This document shows positions 7,913-15,271 of a DNA stretch of 64,000 nucleotides, one piece after another. Origin of the DNA: Afipia carboxidovorans OM5 (GTDB lineage: Bacteria; Pseudomonadota; Alphaproteobacteria; Rhizobiales; Xanthobacteraceae); the NCBI RefSeq assembly GCF_000218565.1, contig NC_015684.1, positions 2,356,001-2,420,000 of the forward strand, read 5' to 3'. The stretch's first letter is position 1. Each line of letters opens with the position of its first letter. The translations under genes and the position numbers were made by a program. The notes under the pieces were generated by a model, which was given only the letters and a program-made list of their open reading frames with translations, was not told the DNA's origin and made no database searches.

Positions 7913-10177
7913 TTAGCCGTTGACCCGTTCGACGCTCGCGACCACGGCTTTCGCGCGCAACTGGTTGATGATCCCGTTGAGATGCTTGAGGTCATAGACC
8001 TCGAGATCGATGATGAGATCGGTGAAATCCGGCGAGCGGCGGCTCATGCCGATATTGTCGATATTGCCGTCATGCTCGGCGATGACGCCCGCGATCTGTG
8101 CGAGGCTGCCGGGCTCGTTGACGTTCTGAACGTGCAGCCGCGCCGGGAAGCGCCGCGGCGGCGCGCTCTCGTCGATGTCCCAGCGCACGTCGACCCAGCG
8201 CTCCGGCTCTTCCTCGAAGTCCTTCAGCGCAGGCGCCTGGATCGGATAAATGGTGATGCCCTCGCCCGGCATGACGATGCCGACGATGCGATCGCCCGGC
8301 ACCGCGCCGCCGTTCGGCGCGAACTTCACCGGCAAATCGGAATTGAGGCCGCGGATCGGGATCGCGGTCTTCGCTGGCTCGACCGGCGCCTTGGCCTTGG
8401 CAGCTTTGAGGCCGCTCTGGCGCGCCTCCTCCTTGTAATCAGGATACATCGCACGCGCGACGTCGGCGGCCTTGATCTCGCCCCGACCCACCGCCGCCAT
8501 CACCTCTTCAATAGAGCTGCGCGCAAGGCGCGGCAGCGCGCCCGTCAGCTTGTCGTCGGCGTAGACGATCTTCGCGCGCGTAAACAGGCGTTCGACGATG
8601 CGCCGCCCAAGCGCAGCATACTGATCGCGCACCGCGGCGCGCGTCGCACGGCGGATCGCGGCCTTGGCCTTGCCGGTGACGGCGAGCTGCTCCCACGCCG
8701 ATGGCGGCGCCGACTGCGCGCGCGAGGTCAACACCATGACCTCATCACCATTGTGCAATTCCGACGACAACGGCGAGAACTGGCCGTTGATCTTGCAGCC
8801 CACCGTGCTGTTGCCGACATCGGTATGCACCGCATAGGCAAAGTCGATCACGTTGGCATGGCGCGGCAGCGCAATCAGCTTGCCCTTCGGCGTGAAGCAG
8901 AACACCTGATCGTGGAACAGCTCCATCTTGGTGTGTTCGAGAAACTCTTCCGGATTGGCGCTTTCCGCGAGCATCTCGATGGTGTGGCGCAGCCAGGCGA
9001 ACGCATTCGATTCACGCTTGAGCATCTCGGCCGGAGAATCTGCGCCCTCTTTGTAGAAGGCGTGCGCGGCGATGCCGTATTCGTCGATCCGGTCCATCTC
9101 TGCGGTACGGATCTGCAGTTCGACGCGCTGGTTGCCGGGCCCGATCACCGTAGTGTGGATCGAGCGATAGTCGTTCTGCTTCGGCGTCGAGATGTAATCC
9201 TTGAAGCGGCCGGGCACGACCGGCCAGCAGGTGTGCACGACGCCGAGCGCGCGGTAGCACTCCTCCGGCGTCTCAACGATGATGCGGAAACCGAACACGT
9301 CGGACAATTGCTCGAAATTGACCGACTTGCGCTCCATCTTGGTCCAGATCGAATACGGCTGCTTACGCCGTCCCTTCACCAGCGCCTTGATGCCGTGCTT
9401 TTCGAGGCTCGCGAACAGTTGCGTCTCGATCTCGCCGATCAGATTGCGGTTGAGGTCGGTCAGCGCATCGAGCCGCTGCGTCACCACCTCATGCGCGTCG
9501 GAATCGAGCACGCGGAATGAGAGGTCTTCGAGCTCCTCGCGCATTTCCTGCATGCCCATGCGGGCGGCGAGCGGCGCGTAGATGTCGAGCGTCTCTTCGG
9601 CAATGCGCTTGCGCGAGGCCGGCGGCATGAACTCCATCGTGCGCATGTTGTGCAGCCGGTCCGCGAGCTTGACCAGCAACACGCGCACGTCGCTCGAGAT
9701 TGCGAGTAGGAGCTTGCGCAGATTCTCCGCCTGCTTCGCCTCGCGCGAGACGAGTTCAAGCCGTTTCAGCTTGGTCAGGCCCTCGACCAGCGCACCGATC
9801 TTGGTGCCGAACAACTGATCGATCTCGGCGCGGGTGGATTCGGTGTCCTCGATTGTGTCGTGCAGCAGCGCCGCGACAATGGTCGCGTCGTCGAGCTTGA
9901 GGTCAGTGAGGATCGCCGCGACTTCGAGCGGATGGGAGAAATACGGGTCACCCGAGGCGCGCTTCTGCTCCCCATGCGCCTTCATGGCATAGACGTAAGC
10001 GCGGTTGAGCAGGTCCTCGTCGGTGTTGGGGTTATAGGCCCGCACCCGGTCGACGAGGTCGTACTGGCGCATCATACCCGCACGATTGGCCTTCGCGGGG
10101 CGCCGCGGCGCAACCGCGGCCCCGGCCACGCCGGCATCTGCCTGCGTCTGACCTGCGCTGCGCCCACCGACCGCCAT
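7913..10177 (-). CDS. relA/spoT: bifunctional (p)ppGpp synthetase/hydrolase
   Basis: Long RelA/SpoT homologue controlling the stringent response. It has an HD hydrolase domain (LLHDTIEDTES near residues 104-114, retaining the HD pair), the synthetase domain (YISTPKQNDYRSIHTTV), a TGS domain (VFCFTPKGKLIALP), a helical region and a C-terminal ACT domain (INQLRAKAVVASVERVNG at the end). The intact HD motif predicts both activities, as expected for the single Rsh of alphaproteobacteria. The start at 10177 has GGAGGT 9 nt upstream; the ATG ten codons further upstream has its purine tract directly abutting the codon. About 34 residues of disordered leader precede MMRQYDLVDRVRAYNP, a possible alternative start. 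Confidence 0.95.
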   Translation of the reverse strand: MAVGGRSAGQTQADAGVAGAAVAPRRPAKANRAGMMRQYDLVDRVRAYNPNTDEDLLNRAYVYAMKAHGEQKRASGDPYFSHPLEVAAILTDLKLDDATIVAALLHDTIEDTESTRAEIDQLFGTKIGALVEGLTKLKRLELVSREAKQAENLRKLLLAISSDVRVLLVKLADRLHNMRTMEFMPPASRKRIAEETLDIYAPLAARMGMQEMREELEDLSFRVLDSDAHEVVTQRLDALTDLNRNLIGEIETQLFASLEKHGIKALVKGRRKQPYSIWTKMERKSVNFEQLSDVFGFRIIVETPEECYRALGVVHTCWPVVPGRFKDYISTPKQNDYRSIHTTVIGPGNQRVELQIRTAEMDRIDEYGIAAHAFYKEGADSPAEMLKRESNAFAWLRHTIEMLAESANPEEFLEHTKMELFHDQVFCFTPKGKLIALPRHANVIDFAYAVHTDVGNSTVGCKINGQFSPLSSELHNGDEVMVLTSRAQSAPPSAWEQLAVTGKAKAAIRRATRAAVRDQYAALGRRIVERLFTRAKIVYADDKLTGALPRLARSSIEEVMAAVGRGEIKAADVARAMYPDYKEEARQSGLKAAKAKAPVEPAKTAIPIRGLNSDLPVKFAPNGGAVPGDRIVGIVMPGEGITIYPIQAPALKDFEEEPERWVDVRWDIDESAPPRRFPARLHVQNVNEPGSLAQIAGVIAEHDGNIDNIGMSRRSPDFTDLIIDLEVYDLKHLNGIINQLRAKAVVASVERVNG

Positions 10178-10280
10178 CTTCGTTTCACCTCCGGGATTCG
10201 GGATCATCCCTCCACAGGAATATCGCTGCCCCCGGTTCCATTCGCAAGCAAGGTTGTTGTGAAATCTTTAATGGGATCAA

Positions 10281-10311
10281 AAACAAAAGGCCCGGAGCAA
10301 GCCCCGGACCT
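10281..10311 (-). terminator. rho-independent terminator after rpoZ
   Basis: On the minus strand, GGTCCGG pairs with CCGGGCC (one G-U pair) and is followed by TTTTGTTTTT. It lies between the rpoZ stop and the relA start, so rpoZ is at least partly transcribed as a separate unit. Confidence 0.7.
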
Positions 10312-10376
10312 CGTCTTGCACGATCCCTGTCGCGCACTCGGCCTGGTCGCCTCGCAAGGCGACCTCGGCGGGAGGA

Positions 10377-10769
10377 TCACTCCTCCTCTTCGGGCTGCTC
10401 TTCCGGAGGGGCGAGGCCTTCGAGACCCTTCAGAAGCTCCTCCTCGGTCATCCGCTCGACGGCGACCTCGGTGTCGTCGGCATCGACGCTCGCACCGGCC
10501 GAACCGATCAACGGAATCGTATCCGGCTCCGGCTCGTCGACTTCGACGAACTTCTGGAGCGAGTGCACGAGCTCTTCCTTGAGGTCTTCCGGTGCAATGG
10601 TCTGGTCGGCAATCTCACGCAGCGAGACGACGGGATTCTTGTCGTTGTCGCGATCAACGGTAATCGGCGAGCCAGACGAAATCATGCGCGCACGATGCGC
10701 GGCCAGGAGCACCAGATCAAACCGATTGTCGACTTTGTCGATGCAGTCTTCGACGGTCACGCGCGCCAT
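10377..10769 (-). CDS. rpoZ: RNA polymerase omega subunit
   Basis: Omega assists RNA polymerase assembly and contributes to a ppGpp-binding site in proteobacteria. The 130-residue product from ATG 10769 begins MARVTVEDCIDKVDNRFDL, continues LVLLAAHRARMISSG and then has the conserved KNPVVSLREIA. The last 60 residues are acidic and longer than the 91-residue E. coli protein, as is usual in alphaproteobacteria. Neighbouring relA fits the functional link. Confidence 0.96.
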   Translation of the reverse strand: MARVTVEDCIDKVDNRFDLVLLAAHRARMISSGSPITVDRDNDKNPVVSLREIADQTIAPEDLKEELVHSLQKFVEVDEPEPDTIPLIGSAGASVDADDTEVAVERMTEEELLKGLEGLAPPEEQPEEEE

Positions 10770-11069
10770 AAAGCCGCTCCGTAAACTGATGAAAAAATTG
10801 TTGCGATGCCGCACTGAATACAAGGAATGCGCGAGAATCGCAACCATCAAATTTGCCCGTATTTACGGGCCTTTTTGCGGCTCGAGAGGGGTTCCAGGAG
10901 GCAATGCGTCCCAATGTGGTTCACATTTTCGACCCAGGGTCGTTTTGCCCCACTCTTTCCATTGACGGACAAGCTTTTGCTTCAATGCGAACTCAATATA
11001 TCGTGACGAACCACCCGTGCGAAGAATTCGCGCCAATAACGTCAAAACAAGCGAACGAGAAACCTTTTG
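10770..11069. promoter_or_regulatory. divergent intergenic region between rpoZ and the NYN-domain gene
   Basis: 300 nt without a plausible gene. It must hold the promoters for rpoZ (minus) and the NYN gene (plus). No unambiguous -35/-10 pair could be picked by eye, and no terminator or repeat is obvious. Confidence 0.5.
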
Positions 11070-11711
11070 ATGACACCATCGTCTTCGAACAAAATCGCTC
11101 TTTTCATTGATGGGGCCAATCTTTACGCAACTGCGAAAACTCTGGGGTTTGATATCGACTACAAACGCCTCCTGCTTGAGTTTCAGAGCCGTGGCTCGCT
11201 GGTGCGCGCTTTCTATTACACCGCGATCATCGAGGATCAGGAGTACTCCTCGATCCGCCCGTTGATCGACTGGCTGGACTACAACGGCTATACCGTCGTC
11301 ACCAAGGCGACGAAGGAATTCATCGACGCAAGCGGCCGCCGCAAGGTGAAAGGCAATATGGACATCGAACTCGCGGTCGATGCCATGGAGTTGGCCGAAC
11401 ATATCGACCAGATGGTGCTGTTCTCGGGCGACGGCGATTTCCGCTCGCTGGTCGAGGCCGTGCAGCGCCGCGGCGTGCGTGTCACCGTGGTTTCCACCAT
11501 TGCGAGTCAGCCGCCGATGATCGCGGACGAGTTGCGCCGCCAGGCGGATGTCTTTACTGATCTCGTTCAGTTGCAATCGAAGATCGGCCGCGACCCCGGC
11601 GAGCGCACGCAGGTGCGCGAACCCCGCGAGCGCCAGCACACGCCGCAATTCCTGCAGCGCAGCGCCAGCACGATTGCACCGCGGGGCGATGACGAAGATT
11701 TCGACGACTGA
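11070..11711 (+). CDS. NYN/PIN-fold LabA-like (DUF88) protein
   Basis: 213 residues. The NYN domain covers about residues 8-155: ALFIDGANLY holds the first acidic position, GNMDIELAVDAMEL the central one, and LFSGDGDFRSLVEA the last, so the metal-binding aspartates of a putative RNase are preserved. The remaining 55 residues are a charged, low-complexity tail ending GDDEDFDD. The family is widespread in alphaproteobacteria and is thought to act on RNA, but its substrates are mostly unknown. The ATG at 11070 is chosen over the TTG one codon upstream. Its last 23 nt overlap the next gene. Confidence 0.88.
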   Translation: MTPSSSNKIALFIDGANLYATAKTLGFDIDYKRLLLEFQSRGSLVRAFYYTAIIEDQEYSSIRPLIDWLDYNGYTVVTKATKEFIDASGRRKVKGNMDIELAVDAMELAEHIDQMVLFSGDGDFRSLVEAVQRRGVRVTVVSTIASQPPMIADELRRQADVFTDLVQLQSKIGRDPGERTQVREPRERQHTPQFLQRSASTIAPRGDDEDFDD

Positions 11712-12405
11712 AGCCAGATCCGGCGCGGGGCGGCGAACCGCCTCGCGCCGCGCTTCCTCCCCTTCCCTTTCCGACACATCGCATCCCGGCCACGACTGCC
11801 CGCTCTGCCCGCGGCTTGTCGAATTCCGCGAAGCGAACCGCGCCGCGCATCCCGACTGGTTCAATGGCCCCGTGCCGCCGCTCGGCGGGCGTGATGCGGC
11901 GGTGCTCATCGTCGGCCTCGCGCCGGGGCTGCAAGGCGCGAACCGCACCGGGCGGCCGTTCACCGGCGACTATGCGGGTGACCTTCTGTACGCGACGCTG
12001 CTCGAATTCGGATTTGCCAGCGGCCGGTACGAGGCGCGACCGGACGATACGTTGAAGCTCGTCGATTGCCGGATCGGCAACGCCGTGCATTGCGTGCCGC
12101 CGCAGAACAAGCCGACACCGGCCGAGATCAACACCTGCCGGCAGTTTCTGGTCTCGACGATCAAGGACATGCCGCGCCTGAAGGCGATCGTCACGCTCGG
12201 GCGCATCTCGCACGACTCGACGCTGAAGGCGCTCGGCCTGCCGCTGCGCGCCGCGCCGTTCAAGCATGGCGGCGAATTCCAGCACGGCGCGCTGCGCGTG
12301 TTCAGCAGCTATCACTGCTCGCGTTACAACACCAACACCGGCGTGCTGACGCCCGCGATGTTTCGCGCGGTGTTTGCCAGCGTGCGGGATTATCTGGATC
12401 GGTAG
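11689..12405 (+). CDS. uracil-DNA glycosylase, family 5 (UdgB type)
   Basis: Removes uracil (and in studied members hypoxanthine) from DNA to start base-excision repair. The 238-residue product has an N-terminal CPLCPRLVEFRE segment typical of the Fe-S family 4/5 enzymes, the active-site stretch LAPGLQGANRTGRPFTGDYA and the second motif NAVHCVPPQNKPTP; GANRTGRPFTGD points to family 5. The start overlaps the NYN gene by 23 nt in another frame, suggesting a two-gene unit. The first 30 residues (Ser/Arg-rich) look poorly conserved, so the real start might lie slightly downstream. Confidence 0.9.
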   Translation: MTKISTTEARSGAGRRTASRRASSPSLSDTSHPGHDCPLCPRLVEFREANRAAHPDWFNGPVPPLGGRDAAVLIVGLAPGLQGANRTGRPFTGDYAGDLLYATLLEFGFASGRYEARPDDTLKLVDCRIGNAVHCVPPQNKPTPAEINTCRQFLVSTIKDMPRLKAIVTLGRISHDSTLKALGLPLRAAPFKHGGEFQHGALRVFSSYHCSRYNTNTGVLTPAMFRAVFASVRDYLDR

Positions 12406-12417
12406 AGCGATCTCATT

Positions 12418-12512
12418 CACCTCTCCCGTGGGGAGAGGTCGGAGGCGGAGCGATAGCGAACGCCTCCGGGTGAGAGGGCGCGACCTCTCCCCGCCGGGGA
12501 GAGGTGAAGAAC
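12418..12512. repeat. intergenic palindromic repeat, copy 1
   Basis: CACCTCTCCC...GGGAGAGG hairpin followed by a GGAGGCG...CGCCTCC hairpin and a closing CCTCTCCCCGCCGGGGAGAGG palindrome. A related, longer copy lies at 18511-18687. Such elements are abundant between genes in Bradyrhizobium relatives. This copy sits between two convergent genes and may act as a bidirectional terminator. Confidence 0.75.
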
Positions 12513-12520
12513 CGCGCCCC

Positions 12521-13099
12521 TCAGCGCACCGGATTCGCCTTCAGCCATTCCAGCACATCGCCCGCGTTCCGGTCCGGCGGAAACACCGGATAGAAAACGT
12601 GGGTGATGACGCCGTTGTCGGCGATGAACGCAAGCCGCTTCAGCAGCGTCATGTCCGCGACCTCCATGGTCGGCAGCTTCAAGGCGCGTGTCAGTTCGAG
12701 CTTGTGGTCTGAGAGCACCGGAAACGGCACATGCAGCCGCTCCACCATCTCGCGCTGATAGGCCGGGTCTTGGGTCGACAATCCGAACACGGCACTCGCG
12801 CCGGCGGCCCTCATATCGTGCGCAAGATCGCGGAACGCGCAGGTCTGCGGGGTGCAGCCGCGCGCGCCGGGGATCATGTCCCAGTCCGCGACGAGGCTGA
12901 TCTCGCCGGGCTTGCCGGTGCGCGGATAGGCGAAGACGACGATCCGGCCCTTCTGCCTGGCCAGTGTCCAGGCCGTGCCGTCGGTGCCCTCCATGGCAAT
13001 GTCCGGGAGCGGCTTTCCTTTGAGGTGCGCAGCCGCGCCGTCATCTTCCGGCGCCGGGATCGCGCTCCAATCGACTCCCATCAGGTTTGGCTGGTTCAT
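12521..13099 (-). CDS. peroxiredoxin, PrxQ/BCP type
   Basis: Thiol peroxidase of the AhpC/TSA family, 192 residues. The active-site stretch GARGCTPQTCAFRD contains the peroxidatic and resolving cysteines five residues apart, the atypical 2-Cys arrangement of PrxQ. The C-terminal half has FPVLSDHKLELTRAL, and the end VFPPDRNAGDVLEWLK is typical. No export signal, so it is likely cytoplasmic. It stands alone, 55 nt from smpB on the same strand. Confidence 0.88.
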   Translation of the reverse strand: MNQPNLMGVDWSAIPAPEDDGAAAHLKGKPLPDIAMEGTDGTAWTLARQKGRIVVFAYPRTGKPGEISLVADWDMIPGARGCTPQTCAFRDLAHDMRAAGASAVFGLSTQDPAYQREMVERLHVPFPVLSDHKLELTRALKLPTMEVADMTLLKRLAFIADNGVITHVFYPVFPPDRNAGDVLEWLKANPVR

Positions 13100-13154
13100 C
13101 GTCCATCGTCCCGTTCAGGTCTCGTTATTCCCAAGGCGACGACGATCGGCGCCT

Positions 13155-13628
13155 TTATCCCCTCGCCCGCAACAGCCGGCTCTTCTCGCGCGACCAGTCG
13201 CGCTTCTTTTCGGTCTCGCGCTTGTCGTGCAGCTTCTTGCCCTTGGCGAGCGCGAGTTCGAGCTTAAGCCGCCCCTGTTCGTTGAAGTACATCTTCAACG
13301 GAATGAGTGTCATGCCTTCGCGCTCGATCGCGCCGATCAGCTTGTTGATCTGCCGCTTGTGGAGCAACAGCTTTCGCGGTCGGCGCGGCTCGTGATTGAA
13401 ACGGTTGGCCTGAAGGTATTCGGGGATGTTGGCGTTGACGAGCCAGATTTCGCCGTTCTTGGAATCGGCATAGGATTCCGAGATCGTGCTTTTGCCATTG
13501 CGCGCGGATTTCACTTCGGTGCCGGTCAGCATCACGCCGGCCTCGAAGGTGTCCTCGATGGAATAGTTGAACCGCGCCTTGCGGTTTTCCGCAACGACCT
13601 TGATCGGGCGCGCCTTTTTCTCAGTCAT
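13155..13628 (-). CDS. smpB: SsrA-binding protein SmpB
   Basis: Partner of tmRNA in rescue of stalled ribosomes. The 157 residues include the OB-fold start AENRKARFNYSIEDTFEAG, the motif GTEVKSARNGKSTISESYA, and the basic C-terminal tail KGKKLHDKRETEKKRDW that enters the mRNA channel. Length is typical. It is 22 nt after mscL on the same strand, and dapA lies upstream, a common alphaproteobacterial order. Confidence 0.97.
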   Translation of the reverse strand: MTEKKARPIKVVAENRKARFNYSIEDTFEAGVMLTGTEVKSARNGKSTISESYADSKNGEIWLVNANIPEYLQANRFNHEPRRPRKLLLHKRQINKLIGAIEREGMTLIPLKMYFNEQGRLKLELALAKGKKLHDKRETEKKRDWSREKSRLLRARG

Positions 13629-13650
13629 CGCTGCCGCCTGGCGGCACTCC

Positions 13651-14067
13651 TTACTTGGTCTTCAGGATATCGCGAATTTCCGTGAGCAATACCTGATCCT
13701 TGGTCGGCGCCGGCGCTTCGGCGGGCTTTGCTTCCTCGCTGCGCTTGATCCGATTGATGAGGCGGATCACGATGAACAGCACGAAGGCGATGATGAGGAA
13801 GTTGAGCGTCACCGTGAGGAAGCTGCCATAGGCGAGCACCGCGCCCTGTTTCTTGGCGTCGACGAGATTAGTCGCGGTGACTTCCTTCGAGAGGCCGATG
13901 AAGTAGTTCGAGAAGTCGAGGCCGCCGGTGATCGCGCCGATCACAGGCATAATGACGTCGCCGACGAGAGAGGACACGATCGCGCCGAATGCCGCGCCGA
14001 TGATGACGCCGACCGCGAGGTCGACGACATTGCCCTTCATTGCAAACTCGCGAAACTCCTTGAGCAT
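13651..14067 (-). CDS. mscL: large-conductance mechanosensitive channel
   Basis: Homopentameric inner-membrane channel that releases solutes on hypo-osmotic shock. The 138 residues start MLKEFREFAMKGNVVDLAVG, followed by TM1 (GVIIGAAFGAIVSSLVGDVI), a periplasmic loop and TM2 (FLTVTLNFLIIAFVLFIVIR). The C-terminal cytoplasmic bundle ends LLTEIRDILK, as expected. It lies between dapA and smpB. Confidence 0.97.
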   Translation of the reverse strand: MLKEFREFAMKGNVVDLAVGVIIGAAFGAIVSSLVGDVIMPVIGAITGGLDFSNYFIGLSKEVTATNLVDAKKQGAVLAYGSFLTVTLNFLIIAFVLFIVIRLINRIKRSEEAKPAEAPAPTKDQVLLTEIRDILKTK

Positions 14068-14113
14068 CGAGCCCTCCCCTCTCTGGCCTGTGGCCTTCGC
14101 AATTCCGTCGACG

Positions 14114-15004
14114 TCAGTTGAGCAGACCGGCGTGCACCATCGACTGGCGCACGATCTCCCTGTTCGCCTCCGACAATTCCACCATCGGCAGCCGCAGCGT
14201 ATTCGACATCTTGCCGAGCAGCGACAGCGCGTACTTCACCGGCGCCGGGTTGGCCTCGATGAACAGGTTGGTGTGCAGCGGCACCAGCTTGTCCTGAATC
14301 TTCAGGGCCGTCGCATAGTCGCCCTTCAGACACGCAGTCTGGAATTCCGAGCACAGCCGCGGCGCGACGTTCGATGTCACCGAGATGCAGCCATGGCCGC
14401 CATGGGCCATATAGCCGAGCGCGGTGATGTCCTCGCCGGAGAGCTGGTTGAAGTCCTCGCCCATCGCGGCGCGCTGCGCCGAGACACGCGCGATGTTCGC
14501 CGTCGCATCCTTCACGCCGGAGATGTTCTTCAGCTCGAACAGGCGCTTCATGGTGTCGGTCGACATGTCGACGACCGAGCGGCCGGGGATGTTGTAGATA
14601 ATGATCGGAATTCCGATCGCATCGTTGACCGCCTTGAAGTGCTGGTAGAGCCCTTCCTGCGTCGGCTTGTTGTAATAGGGCGTGACGACGAGCACCGCCG
14701 CGGCACCGACCTTCTCGGCATGCTTGGCCAGCCCGATCGCTTCCGCGGTCGAGTTTGAACCGGCACCGGCAATCACCGGCACCCGGGCCTTCGCCTCGTC
14801 CACGCACCACTCGACAAGCTGCTTGTGCTCGTCATGCGTGACCGTCGGGCTCTCACCCGTCGTCCCCACCGGCACGAGGCCATGGGTGCCCTCGGCGATC
14901 TGCCAACTCACAAGGCCACGGAACGCCGCCTCGTCGAGGCCGCCGTTTTTGAAAGGCGTGACCAAGGCCGTAAAGGAACCCCGAAACTTGCTCTTGGCCG
15001 TCAT
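14114..15004 (-). CDS. dapA: 4-hydroxy-tetrahydrodipicolinate synthase
   Basis: Condenses pyruvate with aspartate semialdehyde, the first committed step of lysine and diaminopimelate synthesis. The 296-residue TIM barrel has GTTGESPT (about 47-54) for pyruvate binding, catalytic Tyr137 in IIIYNIPGRS and the Schiff-base Lys165 in SGVKDATAN. The start MTAKSKFRGS has GGAGA 7 nt upstream; an overlapping frame continuing to 16693 is only an extension opposite the transglycosylase. Divergent from the transglycosylase gene. Confidence 0.97.
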   Translation of the reverse strand: MTAKSKFRGSFTALVTPFKNGGLDEAAFRGLVSWQIAEGTHGLVPVGTTGESPTVTHDEHKQLVEWCVDEAKARVPVIAGAGSNSTAEAIGLAKHAEKVGAAAVLVVTPYYNKPTQEGLYQHFKAVNDAIGIPIIIYNIPGRSVVDMSTDTMKRLFELKNISGVKDATANIARVSAQRAAMGEDFNQLSGEDITALGYMAHGGHGCISVTSNVAPRLCSEFQTACLKGDYATALKIQDKLVPLHTNLFIEANPAPVKYALSLLGKMSNTLRLPMVELSEANREIVRQSMVHAGLLN

Positions 15005-15271
15005 CGTCTTTCTCCGCAGATCCATTGTATCGCGCGCAATTGCGCCTCGCCCGAACGCGCGGGCAAGGCTGACTAGATACCGGCTCCCGCGCCGCGATGA
15101 AAGGGCGCAGCAAGCATTCCGGCCCGATTTGCAGGCATGTGTGGCTGCTGCGGCCTCGAATCCGCCGCCCTTTGCGGGAATGGTGCCGGTTCCCTGCAAA
15201 TTCCTGTTTGGGGCCTGAATCCAATAGATTAGACCCGTCTGAAACGGCAACGGGGTGATTCGCAGCGAAGG

